This document shows positions 43,206-55,150 of a stretch of 64,000 bases of DNA, piece by piece. The DNA lies in the NCBI GenBank assembly GCA_023935145.1, contig CM043705.1, forward strand, positions 56,328,084 through 56,392,083, in the 5' to 3' direction. Position 1 is the first letter of the stretch. Every line of letters starts with the position of its first letter. The notes under the pieces are model-generated. The model was not told where the DNA came from. It searched no databases and was given only the letters and a program-made list of their open reading frames with translations. The stretch comes from Bretschneidera sinensis (lineage: Eukaryota; Streptophyta; Magnoliopsida; Brassicales; Akaniaceae). Both the position numbers and the translations under genes were made by a program.

Positions 43206-45128
43206 GTGATGAAGATCTCCTTCGAAAATATGACAGTGGAGTTGAACATTTTTGATAACACTAGGCAACCATTGGAATATGATGAAGTGAGAGATGTATG
43301 CTTGATAGAGGAGATTCTTGAGGATACTATGAATGAATCAAGCATTGAGGATCCCATGGAGGCATTCTTTGCTCACTTTGGAGAGGACTTGGGCTTAGAT
43401 AAGTTACTCGAGGAAGTAAAAGCCATTTTGGAGTCTGATCCTCAAGAAAGCAATGAGGAGAAGGAGACGGTAGCACCAGAACCTGAAAAGAAGGAACTTA
43501 AGCCTTTACCGGATAATCTTAAGTATAAGTTCCTGGGTCCAGCAGATTGTTTGCTTGTGATAATAGCTTCATTTTTGGGTGAGGCTCAAGAGGAGAAATT
43601 ATTAGATGTTTTAAGAGAGTACAAGGAAGCTATCGGCTGGACCATTGAGGATATTAAGGTAATAAGCCCCTCGGTGGTGATGCACAGGATACATTTGGAG
43701 GAAGATGCTAAGCCATCGAGGGAGCCACAAAGAAGGCTCAACCCTGCTATGCAAGAGGTTGTGAGGGCAGAGGTTATTAAGCTGTTAGATGCAGGGATCA
43801 TTTATCCCATCTCTGATAGCAAGTGGGTGAGCCCCATTCATGTCATGCCCAAGCGAGCTGGATTAACGGTAGTAAAGAATAAGGACGACGAGTTGGTGCC
43901 AACTCGTGTGCAGTCTGGGTGGAGAGTGTGTATAGACTACCGTAAGCTGAATGTTGCAATAAGGAAGGATCACTTTCCACTTCCATTTATTGATCAGATG
44001 GTGGAGCATTTGGCTGGGCACGAGTATTATTGCTTTTTGGATGGTTATTCTGGATATAATCAGGTCCCCGTGGACCTCGAAGATAAGGAGAAGACAACAT
44101 TTACCTGTCCTTTTGGGACTTTCGCCTACCGTCGCATGCCCTTTGAGTTATGCAATGCACCCGCCACTTTTTAACAGTGCATGGTCAGTATATTCTCTGA
44201 CATGGTAGAGCGGTTCTTAGAGATTTTCATGGACGACTTCTCCATCTTCGGTTCAACATTTGAGGAGTGCTTGCACCGTCTCTCTTTGGTTTTAGTACGG
44301 TTCAAGGAGAAGAACCTAGTGCTTAATTGGGAGAAGTGCCATTTTATGGTCAATCAAGGAATTGTACTGGGGCATGTTGTATCTCATCGAGGGATTAAGG
44401 TCGACAAAGCAAAGGTGGATTTGATTTCCAACCTTCCACCCCCACGTACGGTGAAAGATGTTCAATCTTTTCTTGGCCATGCAGGTTTCTATAGGCGATT
44501 TATCCAAAATTTCAGCAAGATCACCAGGCCCTTGTGCAAGTTGTTGCTGAAAGATGCCCCATTTCTATTTGATGAGGATTGTAAGAAAGCATTTGGGGAT
44601 CTGAAGAAGATTCTGACGTCCACACCCATTATTCAACCACCCAACCGAGGTGTGCCTTTTGAGATTATGTGTGACGCATCAGACTATGCTGTTGGAGTTG
44701 TTTTGGGGCAGCGTGTTGATTAACTTCCCCATGCTATCTATTATGCAAGTCGAACTCTAAACGACACACAACTCAATTACTCTACTACTAAGAAGGAGTT
44801 GCTTGCAGTCGTTTTTGCATTAGACAAGTTCATATCCTACTTGTTAGGATCTAAAGTCATTATCTACTCGGACCATGCTGCATTGAAGTATCTTTTCTCT
44901 AAAAAAGATACTAAATCTCGTCTTATCCAATGGATCTTGCTACTTCAAGAGTTCACATTGAGATTCGGGATAAGAAAGGTTCGGAAAATGTGGTGGCGGA
45001 CCATTTGTCTAGATTGATTGTGGAATTCACTGAGGCTGCCACTCCCATTTCTGACACCTTTCCTGATGAGCAATTGATGCACATTGCTCACAGTCCCGCA
45101 CCATGGTTTGCTGACATAGTGAACTATC
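43206..45128 (+). pseudogene. Gypsy-C reverse transcriptase and RNase H
   Basis: An acidic linker, then EPQRRLNPAMQEVVRAEVIK, SKWVSPIHVMPKRAG, GWRVCIDYRKLNVAIRKDHF, CFLDGYSGYNQVPVDLEDKE and FAYRRMPFELCNAPATF. After a TAA, in the same frame, come the catalytic FMDDFSIFGS, VLNWEKCHFMVNQGIVLGHV and FLGHAGFYRRFIQNFSK. RNase H follows: MCDASDYAVGVVLGQRVD, a stop, [41 protein letters not shown] frameshift at about 44950 leads to [18 protein letters not shown]. Both catalytic aspartates of RT are present. Confidence 0.9.
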
Positions 45129-46385
45129 TTGTCACTGGACACATGGGGGAGGCAAGATAAATCAAAATTTTTGGCCATGGTAAAACACTTTTTCTGGGAC
45201 GATCCTTACCTGTTCAAGTATTGTCCTGATCAGATCATTAGACGGTGTATTCCTGAGCATGACCAATCTAATGTCATCGCTTTTTGTCATGATCATGCAT
45301 GTGGAGGCCATTTTAGTGCTAAAAAGACCGCTGCAAAGATTTTGTAGTGTGGATTTTATTGGCCTACCCTGTTTCGGGACTCTCACACCTACTGTGTATC
45401 TTATGAGCGTTGCCAAAAGCTAGGGAGTCTTTCTAGGAGAAATATGATGCCCCTCAACCCTATTTTGATTGTTGATATTTTTGATGTATGGGGCATTGAT
45501 TTCATGGGACCGTTCCCAAACTCCTTTGGCTACTTATACATTCTAGTCGCTATGGACTATCTGTCCAAGTGGGTGGAGGCCGTTGCGTGCAAGACCAATG
45601 ACCACAAAGTTGAGGTCCAGTTCTTGAAAGACACTATTTTTGCTCATTTTGGTACGCCTCGAGCAATCATAAGTGATGGAGGTAAGCACTTTTGCAACAA
45701 GATCTTTGAGCAGTTGATGAAGAAGTATTTCATCACGCACAAAGTTGCCACCTCGTATCACCCACAGACGAGTGGTCAAGTGGAAATTTCAAATCGCGAG
45801 ATCAAACAAATTTTGGAAAAGACTGTGAACCCTAATAGAAAGGATTGGTCTCTGCGATTGACTGATGTACTGTGGGCATATCGGACAGCCTTCAAGGCCC
45901 CAATTGGCATGTCTCCCTATCGCATTGTGTACGGAAAGGCATGTCACCTTCCGGTTGAATTAGAGCATCGTGCGTATTGGGCTATCAAGCAACTAAATTT
46001 CAATCTTTCGAAGGCTGGCTCACAACGGAAGCTCCAACTCAATGAATTGGAGGAGCTGCGGAATGATGCATATGAGTGTGCTCGATCATACAAAGCACAA
46101 ATGAAGAAGACTCATGACCAAAACATTTTGAGACGAGCTTTTGAGCTGGGTCAGAAAGTTCTTCTTTACAATTCGCGCCTGCATCTTTTTCCAGGCAAGC
46201 TCAAATCCCGATGGTCAGGCCCATTCATTATTCGATCAGTTTTTCCTCATGGAGCAATCGAGATTGAGGATCCTAAGAATGGTAATACTTTCAAGGTAAA
46301 TGGACAGAGGCTAAAACCATTCTTAGAGTTGAGGAGTTCGGACATTGAGACGACACTGTTGGAGGATCCTAGTTACTCAGATTGA
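45129..46385 (+). pseudogene. Gypsy-C integrase
   Basis: The zinc finger (CHDHACGGHFSAKKTAAKIL, a stop, then YCVSYERC) is followed by 313 open codons (45444-46385). Catalytic residues are in [23 protein letters not shown] and [16 protein letters not shown]. The core closes with [20 protein letters not shown] and [20 protein letters not shown], then a C-terminal DNA-binding part with [20 protein letters not shown] and [15 protein letters not shown]. The core and tail are intact; only the finger has a stop. Confidence 0.9.
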
Positions 46386-47693
46386 GTGTAGTATTCTAGG
46401 GAGAGTCTGGCTGAAGACTTTAAACTTAGCGCTCATGGGAGGCACCCCACAGCTTATCTTTTATTTTTATTTATTATTTCGCATTTTTATGATTAATGTT
46501 TGTTTCCAGTATTTTTTGTTTTCCAGTTTTTATTTTTCAGGGACAATGCATACTTCAGTTCAAGTTTGGGGGTATGCTATGAGCCATACCAGTCCAGCTA
46601 GTTCTCCATATCTCAGGTCAGCTCGTTCCATATTAGTCACACATTGGGGTCAATATGTAATTTAAGTTTGGGGGTATGGGAGACACATCACACACTTTGT
46701 CCTAATTTGTTGTCTTTTCGTCATAGAGATAAATGCATGCTCATGTTATCGCGAAATTTTGGTTGTTCTAAACAATTTCTATGATGTGATGTCATTGGTG
46801 AGCTTAACATTTTGAACACATGATCTGGTGATAAATTTTAAAATTTAGTTACTTACCTTAGGCATTTGATAATTCACATGTTTGACATAATCTAACACGA
46901 GCACATTAGCACAAATTATGTGAGGTATGACATGTGATTTTAATGTGTATTGTTCCTTATCTTAACTGAAACTGGATGACTTTTTGGATGAACTCTTGGG
47001 CATAGAAAAGCATAAAAAAATAAAATAATAATAATAATAAAAAAAATTATTATCATAAATAAACTTTCCGCTGAGTAACTGGACCTCTTGCCTCAGTAAG
47101 CAGTGAGTGTTCACGTCAAAAGGTGGAATTTTGCTTGGTAGTATTAAGGCCGGTTTAATTTCGTAGCCTTTTTGACTCGAGTTAGTAAGTCCTTAGGGGT
47201 GTCTTTACACCTAATGCCCTAAAACCATCTGGTTTGGGAGTCATTGACTCAACACTCGCTACATGGGTCAATTAGAAAGCTTAAGGGAACTAGACATAGC
47301 CGTGCCTTATAAAAAAACAAAAAAAAAAAAACTATGCCTTTTTCATTCATTTTGATGGGAAATTCAGCGAATCTTGAGACATGGAGACCTTACACATTGG
47401 AGTCACTTGGAAGCTTCATTTCTATATGGTAATTCACTTTACACAGTGTCAGACTTGTGATGCCTTAACCTGCCATTTGTAAGTAATTAGATTTTAACTT
47501 TTCTATTCATTGTGAAGATGGGTTTATCTTTTTAAGCTTGCTCATGAATGAATATCATGGTGATGTGTGCTCCTTAAATTTTTGGATACCATGAGTGATG
47601 AACTTATCTTTATGTTCTTTGTTTTTCATTTAGGTTTTTTTTTTATTATTTTGTTTTGCTAAGGGACTAGCAAATTGTAAGTTTGGGGGTATT
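46386..47693 (+). other. Gypsy-C 3' non-coding region with three polypurine tracts
   Basis: No env-like ORF. AAGTTTGGGGGTAT occurs identically at 46562-46575, 46664-46677 and 47679-47692. The last adjoins the 3' LTR and is the functional position. CTCATGGGAGGCACCCCA (46432-46449) and the segment at 47155-47290 are shared with Gypsy-B. Confidence 0.8.
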
Positions 47694-49087
47694 TGATGAG
47701 TGCCAAATATTGCATATTTTGGCCCTTTAATTTACATTTGTTAGCTTAGGAATTTGTTACTTTGAGTTGTTTTCGTTGTTTTATAGGTTTACAAGCTTGG
47801 AAAGAAGTTTCACTAAATTGCCAGAATTGCTCATGCAGATCAGCCATTTTTGAGGATTAAACTGTATTGATTTAGGAAGAACCAGAAGATGAGCCATATA
47901 TGTTTAGAAAGATCCAGATGTCTATTTTCTGAGGAATTTTACGGATCAATAAAATGATTTTTCTAGAGAAAGTTATGCCAGTTTTAGTAGACAAAGGTCA
48001 GGCTGTGCATGATTTCAGCGTGACAGATCAGCCATTTTTGAGGATTTAACTGTATTGATTCAGGACAAACCACGAGATGAGCCATATATGCTTGGAAAGA
48101 TCCTGATGTCTATTTTCTGAGGAATTTTACGGATCAATAAAATGAGTTTTCTAGAGAAAGTTATGGCAGTTTTAGTAGACAAAGGGCAAAGAGCAAAAAC
48201 TGGAATCTGCAGTATCCCACATCGGATTGGAAGCATATTACACTTGTGATATTTCCCTATATAAGCCCTTCTTCACTTCATCTTTAATGTACAATTCCTA
48301 AGCCACTTTGGTGTTTACCGGTGGACGTCCGCTAGCATTCTGGTGGATCTCGAAGGCTTTGTCACCACGAGGGGAAGCGCCACCCGTCACCAAGTGGAAT
48401 TTCTCCCATGTAAAGTTATTTATTTATTTCTTTACATTTAGTTGTTTTAGTTTAAATGTTTAGCACTTTTATTATGAATTGTAGTTTCATAGTTATGAGT
48501 GGCTAGACTCTTCAGCTAAGGTTGAAGATGAAGCCCCGCCGTTGTTTGGCGTAGTAGTTCAGATTTCCTTGTACAAATCTGACAATTTTTAGTAAAAATG
48601 TTCTGTCAATTATTTGAGTTAATCTTATAATTGATTGAGTTTAAATTTTCTGTTGGATATTCCTTGTGTTTCATCTGATGGATACATTGAATGCTTTTCA
48701 ATTAAATTGGATTTTCTTTGTGATTTGTTGAGAGCGGATACATTGGATGCTTTTGGTTTAGTTGGGATATTCTTTGTTTTTTGTCTTATAGTTGGATTCA
48801 TGGAATGTTTTGATAGGCTATATTTTTTGAACATATATGCTTAACTTCTGTGGGGTGGATTTGGAAACCTTAGTGTTTTAATTATTCGTTTTTAAAAATC
48901 AATTTAGTTTAATTTTAATTTCTTTTTGCAAATTATCATCTGAAATTCGGAACTAGGTTAAGATAGAGTTAGTTTAGATTGAAAATATACTTTCACAACG
49001 CAATTCCCTATGGATACGACCTCGCACTTGCACAACGTTATACTGCAAATGACTTGTGCGCTTGCGAGTAATTTAAAACTCACAACA
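47694..49087 (+). repeat. 3' LTR of Gypsy-C
   Basis: 1394 bp, TGATGAGTGCCAAATATTGC to AAACTCACAACA, very similar to the 5' LTR, with a 10-bp insertion (TTTTCGTTGT region) near 47771. Confidence 0.9.
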
Positions 49088-49092
49088 GTCCT

Positions 49093-49598
49093 CAAAGATT
49101 TGAGGGTGGAGATTGACTTCAAAGATTGGCTCAAGAAGTGGTATACTATATAAAGGGTCACCTAGCTTCAATCTCAACACAATTATGAGACAAGACATAG
49201 AGAATTCAAGTGCAAGTGTGAGAGTGCAAAGACACAAAACACAGGAGAGGCGCTAGAATAGATCTCAAAATAGAGGCTGGTTATAAAGAGAGAGTAGCAT
49301 AGATTGGGTAGAGGGCTTTGTAATAGTTCTTGTCACTTTCTTTCTTCTCTTCTTTGGTTCTTCAAGAACTTAAGTTTCTTAGAGAGGGTTGCTGTATTTG
49401 TAAAGAACCATTGATTTAGTGCAGAGAGTTCAGAGGAACTCACGGGGACGTAGGCTATTGCCGAACCTTGATAACAACTGCTGTATCCTTTCCTTTCTTT
49501 GATTTCTGTTTCTGTTTCCAATTTATCTTTACAAGTCATTCTAGACTTGAGTGTTTGGAAGATCACCTCCTGGGATCATTGAGGGTGGTTTCCCAACT
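49093..49598 (+). repeat. 3' LTR of Copia-A2, right part
   Basis: Continues the LTR after Gypsy-C and its duplicated GTCCT, from CAAAGATTTGAGGG to GGTTTCCCAAC(T). The terminal CA has mutated to CT. TSD TTTTA follows at 49599. Confidence 0.88.
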
Positions 49599-49603
49599 TT
49601 TTA

Positions 49604-49681
49604 GTTCCACAATTGTACCAAAAATAGTTTCAAAAATCATTTTAAAATCCAAAAATATAAACTACAATTAAACAAAACAGT
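49604..49681. repeat. MITE-like repeat, copy 5 (right part)
   Basis: Right remainder of the copy broken by Copia-A2: GTTCCACAATTGTACC and AAATCCAAAAATATAAAC, matching copy 6. Confidence 0.5.
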
Positions 49682-49725
49682 AAACATGGATAATATACTG
49701 ATGAATAGACAGTATGCATTATATA

Positions 49726-49844
49726 TCAAGTGACACCAGGAGTTCCCCCAAACACTTCAGTAAGGTATTGGAGCAAACCCTAATGTTTCAGAGCAAGAGA
49801 GAGTGCCCAATGAAGTATTCAGGGGAATTCTAGGGGACATATGA
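49726..49844 (-). ncRNA. MIR395: MIR395 hairpin M5 (canonical)
   Basis: Minus-strand precursor. The mature 21-mer at 49740-49760 is identical to canonical miR395. The 5' arm has AGAATTCCCCTGAATACTTC, one base different from M2. The hairpin follows a CTATAAATAG box at 49910-49919 and is almost a copy of M2 with flanks, so it is the promoter-proximal member of the M5-M4 pair. The downstream partner M4 has been moved 33 kb away. Confidence 0.9.
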
Positions 49845-49909
49845 TTTGTGGGTTAATTCCGACTTGATCGATTTCGTTTTGAATTGAATGGAAATAGCAA
49901 ACGAAGCAT

Positions 49910-49919
49910 CTATTTATAG
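49910..49919 (-). promoter_or_regulatory. TATA box for MIR395 M5
   Basis: CTATAAATAG, 66 nt upstream of the M5 hairpin, as in M2 and M8. Confidence 0.65.
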
Positions 49920-51799
49920 TGGGCTCTTGGGATTTGATTCTTATATAATTACTTTCTAGCCCATCTACAATATTATGCAAAGAAAATATATATAGGAGGG
50001 AATGAAGCCTTATTTACACACTGAACCTGGACACAACTATGGCCAAAATGGAAGAAAGAGAATAATAGTGAATTGAGTTATCCAGTCTTTCCTTTTCAGC
50101 TTTTCACATAGATATAGGTATAACAAAACTAAACAACTTGCTCCCTATAACCAGATTATGGTATATATAAATTCCTATGCAATTAATGGAATAACGAGGA
50201 CCACACAAAGGTTGTAAATTTGAACATGTGGCTTTTCCATCATACAAACATAAACAATAACAAGATTTGGAGTACAACCTCAAATACTATCTATTTAGAC
50301 CCCAAAATTTTATGGAAAATCGACTGATGAGTTTTAAGAAAGTTCACCGGTAACTAAGACTAAAAGAAAATTTTGTGAAGCACTTTTTCTATGCATCACT
50401 TATCCTTTGTTAGGGATAAGGGTCTAAAATGGGGGTATTGATATCTTCATTCTAAATTAAAAGACTGAGTTTCAGCCGAATTAATATTTCAAAATTATCA
50501 TTTATACATTTAAATGAATTAGTTTTGTAGCAATGAAAAAGATTGAAGATGTGACGTGCCCAGGGAAGAAGAGAGGAGGGATTAAGGCCACTCCTGTTGG
50601 TACTATTCTCTACCATTATTCATCATTCCCACAATTTTGACCAGGTTCACTTCTGGAAACTTAGGGAAGATAGGATTTCCTTGAGATAATCTACATGAAA
50701 TATTCTGATAAACATTTCATGAGATGATAATGATCAATAATCGGCATTTAAAACTTCAATAAATATGCTTTGTGTGTACCTTTTATAATTTTAGATTTGC
50801 AAAAAGAGAAGAGAAGGAAAAAAAAAGGTTAGAAGCTTAAATGAATGTTTAACTATTGGCAACATCAAGTTAATGCAGCTATATTTTGTACTCAAAAAAA
50901 GAAGTTAACGGAGCTATATATGTAGCACCAAAGTCTCAATCTGGCCAAGATTGTTAAGAAGCCTTCATTATTTCTTGACATGAATACACATTCAAGTATA
51001 CTTCAGTTGAGGATATGATGGTATGATCAATGTTATAACATTCAAATAAACTCAGCAACAGAGTTTGTCCAATAAGAAATTTTGTAATATTTATTATATG
51101 TAAGATGAACCTACATGAGATCAAGAGTATTAGTATAAATTACATAAATAAAGAAAGGAATGTGTTTAGTATTGGAAAACTTTAAGGTGTGTAACTAAGC
51201 CATTGTCCTTATGGCTTAATTTGCCCTTACCACAAATAGGTTAGTGGTAAGGAGGTTTCTGCATATTGCCTCAATAAGCATTCACTGGTGTGTTCAGAAT
51301 TAACTGGGAAATGTTTAGAGTTAATTTTTTTTTTTTGCAGTAAAAAAATACAATTTAAGCCTATATTAGGAATATAGTCTAGACTAAAACTCGGAACTAA
51401 AAGGTCCCAATTTTGATTCCTATGGATTATAAGTGTCGGTTATTTTTTCAACTTATATGTTGATTATTGTTATTTCAGTGATGAGTTGTTGTATAGAATG
51501 CAAAGAATTTATCAAGTAGCTTCTCGCAATTATGACTTCTTAAATACATTAGATTTTCAGTTTGTTTTAAACTAACACAACTTTTCATGTCCATTTGAAT
51601 TTTGAATTTATTAAGTCTAATTCAAAACTAAAACTGATTTTGTTGGAAATTTAGATTGCAAAATGTCCATTTTTTGTATGGTGTTACTCTTAGTCCTTTA
51701 TCCCACATTTAAAAATTAAGAAAATTTTCTTTCCGTTTAAATTTGATCAGCCAGATTAGATTAGTACTCCCATATTTTCAGAGTGAGTTCCTCCCTTAC
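49920..51799. other. Intergenic region between M5 and Copia-A4
   Basis: Colinear with 1545-3165 of unit I over most of its length (for example TTAGTTTTGTAGCAATGAAAAAG near 2180 and 50520; GATTAGATTAGTACTCCC near 3105 and 51755). 50870-51250 has no counterpart in unit I. No gene is seen. Confidence 0.5.
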
Positions 51800-51804
51800 A
51801 GTTA

Positions 51805-52595
51805 TATTGGAGTTTGTCTAAGATTTAAACAGAAGAAGAAGAATGAAGTTCAGCAAGGAGTGCGCACCAGGTCAGGCCGCGGCCCAGCCTTGTCCAGGCC
51901 ATGGTGCACAGAAAGAGAGGATGCTAGAGGAGGGTCAGGCCATGGTGCAGCCTACCCCAGGCCATGGTGCCCAGAAGAGGAGGAATGTGTGCTCTGCCCT
52001 GGGCCGCGGTGCGAGGCACACTGAAGCACATTGGTTCAGCCTTTGTTAAGTGCGTAGATGCATGTCCAAAACGCACAGGATCACTTGTGGTTGATGGAGG
52101 GCTAAAGTTGATTGATCCTCAAGATCTAATGGTGGATATTGACCCTCAAGATTGGTCAAGAAGTTAGTGCACTATATAAAGGGTCACCTAGCTTCATTGT
52201 GACATAACATTATGATATACAAGTGATCATCATACAAGAGAGTTAAAGTGCAAGTGTGAGAGTGCAAAGACACAAAAGATAAGTAGTATAGATTGTGGGT
52301 AGAGTGCTTTTGTAATAGTTCTATCACTTTCTTTCTTCTCTTCTTGTTCTTCAAGAACCTGCGAGTTCTTGGAAGGGGGTTGCTGATTGTAAAGAACTCC
52401 ATTGATAAGATAGTGCAGAGAGCTCGGAGGAGCTCACTGGGATGTAGGCATATTGCCAAACCTCGTCAACAAATTTCTTGTGTTCTTTTCTTTCTTGCTT
52501 TGATTGGTTGTTGTTTCTTTTCTTATACAAGTCACTCTAGACTTAGGTGTTTGGAAGATCACCTCCTGGGCATCATCTAAGGTGGTTTCTCAATA
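51805..52595 (+). repeat. 5' LTR of Copia-A4
   Basis: 791 bp, TATTGGAGTTTGTC to TTTCTCAATA. GC-rich island at 51860-52030. ACTATATAAAGGG box near 52171. Confidence 0.88.
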
Positions 52596-52860
52596 GCGGT
52601 ATCAGAGCTTTGGACAGTGGTATCGGAGCTTGCACAGCTGGGTATCGGACCAAGAACAGAAGGTATCGGAGCAAGACTCCAAGAATCAAAGAACAAACTT
52701 CTTGGGTGATTCAAGAACGGAGTAAATATCAAGATCAGATCGTGTTCCAGAGGGTGATTCAAGAACGGTGTTGAGATCAATCTCGATCGCGTTCTTGAGG
52801 TTTAGAAGAAGTTGGAAAGCATTTGTGGGTGCTACACAAATCTAGGATCATCTCTGTAAT

Positions 52861-53762
52861 ATGGGTTCAAATTTCATTGTTGAGAAGTTTGATGGAAAGG
52901 GAGATATTTCCCTGTGGAAGCGAAAGATTAAGGCTGTTCTTATGCAATAGAAGGTGGACTTGGCTATTGGAGAAGATGATGCTTTTCCAGCAAGTATCAT
53001 AGAGGACCAGTGGATTGAGATGAAGAAGATGGCATACAACACCATCTTCCTACACATGTTGGATAGTGTCACAAGGGAGTGCAAAGACTCGAAAGATCCT
53101 GCTGTCATATGGAAGAAACTAGATGAGTTGTTTCTTACCAAAACTCTCCTTAACAAGATTTATCTTCTTAAAAGAATCTTTGCTTTTAAAATGGATCCTA
53201 ATAAAGAGTTGCAAGATAATCTTGATATCTTTAATAAACTAGTTTAAGATTTGGCTAGTTGTAGTATTAAATTCCTGGATGAACAATTGGTTGTTATGTT
53301 ATTAAATTCTCTTCCTGATTGTTTTGATAGTTTAATTAATGCAATTGAATATGGAAGAGACACACTAACCAAAGAAATTGTGGTCAATGCTATAAGGGCT
53401 CATGATTTCAAAGCCAAGAGTAGGGAGGCATCAAGTGGGGAAGGGTTTTTCGTAAGAGGAAGGCCAACAACTCGGAATGGCAGTAGCATTCATGGCAACT
53501 ACCGAGAGAAATCAAAGGGTAGAGGGTAGAGCCATGAGAAAGCACATTCCAAACCAAGATTTGGAGGAAAGTTGTGCTTCTACTGCAACAAGGAGGGTCA
53601 CTTTAAGAAAAATTACAAGAAGAGGTTGTGGGATGAGAGAGGGAGAAGCCATACCAACAATGGAGAGGCTTCGGTTGCCAAAGGAGAACAGCAAGATGAT
53701 GTTCTTATTGTGTGCTTAAATGTGAGCAGGAGGCAAGGCAGCGAGAAATAGATTCTGGATTC
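52861..53762 (+). pseudogene. Copia-A4 gag
   Basis: From ATG (MGSNFIVEKFDGKGDISLWK). A TAG replaces a glutamine after KAVLMQ. Then VDLAIGEDDAFPASIIEDQW, IWKKLDELFLTKTLLNKIYL, a TAA after NKLV, and LNSLPDCFDSLINAIEYGRD. The knuckle is CFYCNKEGHFKKNY, whose last cysteine is lost. The protease signature follows a further stop (EK then ILDSGCTYHMC). Same layout as A2. Confidence 0.82.
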
Positions 53763-54300
53763 CGGGTGCACTTATCACATGTGCCCTCACAAAGAATGGT
53801 TCAAGAATGTCAAGGAGATCAATGATGGAAGGGTTTTATTGGGGAATAACAATTCTTGCCAAGTAAGGGGGATAGGGGACATCCAGTTGAGGATGTTTGA
53901 TGGAGTCATAAGGCTGCTACGAAATATAAGGTATCTCCCGAATTTGAGGAGGAATTTGATTTCATTGGGGTAGCTGGATTCCATGGGGTATACATACAAA
54001 GCTAAGGGAGGATCAAGGTAACCAAGGGTTCTTTGATAGTGATCAAAGCAGCAATCAAAGATGGATTTTATGAGCTGATTGGTGAGATAGAAATCAAGGA
54101 TCAAGCAGCAAGCTTGATGACTGAGATGGATAAGGCAGCACTTTGGCACAATCACTTGGGACATATGAACGAAAAGGGGCTGCAAGTTCTCAACAAGGAT
54201 GGCCTACTTGGTGGTGACAAAGTGGAGAAACTGGATTTTTGTGAGTTGTATTCTTGGGAAGCAACATCGGGTCAGCTTCAACATCGGAGTGCATAAGTCT
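53763..54300 (+). pseudogene. Copia-A4 protease end and pre-integrase segment
   Basis: MCPHKEWFKNVKEINDGRVL, CQVRGIGDIQLRMFDGVIRL and LRRNLISLG then a TAG. After a small deletion, AALWHNHLGHMNEKGLQVLN, then LDFCEL with a frameshift and LGKQHRVSFNIGV-like residues in the next frame. Confidence 0.8.
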
Positions 54301-55150
54301 AAAGGGATTCTTGACTACATCAATGCGGATCTTTGAGGACCAGCAAGGACACTAACACAGGGAGGTAATCATTACTTTCTGTCTTTAATTGATGATTATT
54401 CAAGAGTGGTTTGGGTTTATTTGCTTAAAAATAAATCAGATGCTTTGAATAAATTTGTGGTGTGGAAAAGGTTTATTGGAGACTCAAATGGGCAGGGTAG
54501 TTAAGGTGTTAAGAACCGATAATGGCTTAGAATTTTTTAATAAGGATTTTGATAAATTCTATGAATCAAATGGCATTCTAAGACATAGAACGGTTGTGAA
54601 AACCCCTAAGCAAAATAGAGTTGCTGAGAGGATGAATAGAACCCTTATGGAAAAGGTTAGGTGCATGTTAATTGGGTCCGGTTTACCAAAATATTTTTGG
54701 GGAGAAGCTGTGTCTACAGCTGCATACTTGGTTAATAGATCACCCTCTAGAACTTTAGAGCTCAAGACTCCCATGGAGATGTGGAGTGGAAAACCCCCTG
54801 AGTTGAAAAACCTTAGGACTTTTGGATGTGTTGCATATGCACATCAAAATGATGATCAACTTAACGCAAGGTCTAGAAAATGTGTGTTTCTAGGATATGG
54901 TGATGGGGTTAAGGGGTATAGGTTGTGGTCCTTAGAACTAAAAGGAATGAAACTTATAATAAGTAAAGAAGTTATTTTTAATGAATTGTTATTTCCCTAC
55001 TTGGAGAAAACTAGCCCTGGAAGGGCTAGTGAGCAAACCAGTCTGGAATTTGTGGAGCATTGTATCAAGGAGAATTTGGTTCAGGTAGAGCCAGGAAGGC
55101 AAGAGGGTTTGGACCAGGTAGAGCCCATTGATGAAGGCCAAGCTCAATAA
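54301..55150 (+). pseudogene. Copia-A4 integrase
   Basis: LDYINADL, a stop, then SLIDDYSRVVWVYLLKNKSD, a frameshift, and 231 open codons from 54455 with VLRTDNGLEFFNKDFDKFYE, HRTVVKTPKQNRVAERMNRT (glutamate of the D,D,E triad), YFWGEAVSTAAYLVNRSPSR and KCVFLGYGDGVKGYRLW. Reading stops at EGQAQ with TAA, a C-to-T change. Confidence 0.85.

Larger units (their letters stand above)
39340..49087 (+). mobile_element. Gypsy-C, Athila-like LTR retrotransposon
   Basis: 9.75-kb plus-strand element in the 3' LTR of Copia-A2. Perfect target duplication GTCCT (39335-39339, 49088-49092). LTRs are 1384 and 1394 bp, with a tRNA-Asp type primer site, gag, protease, RT, RNase H, integrase and polypurine tract. 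There is no env-like ORF. It is the most complete autonomous-type element in the window, disabled by a handful of stops and frameshifts. Confidence 0.93.
16966..49598 (+). mobile_element. Copia-A2 with three nested retrotransposons
   Basis: Plus-strand Tork-like Copia element. Outer boundaries are fixed by the target duplication TTTTA (16961-16965 and 49599-49603). Its order is 5' LTR, primer site TGGTATCAGAGC, gag, protease, integrase, RT, RNase H, polypurine tract, 3' LTR. It is broken by Gypsy-B in the integrase zinc-finger region, Copia-A3 in the last codons of RNase H, and Gypsy-C in the 3' LTR. Subtracting the guests leaves about 6.1 kb. The two LTRs are 904 and about 908 bp once C is removed. 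Confidence 0.9.
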
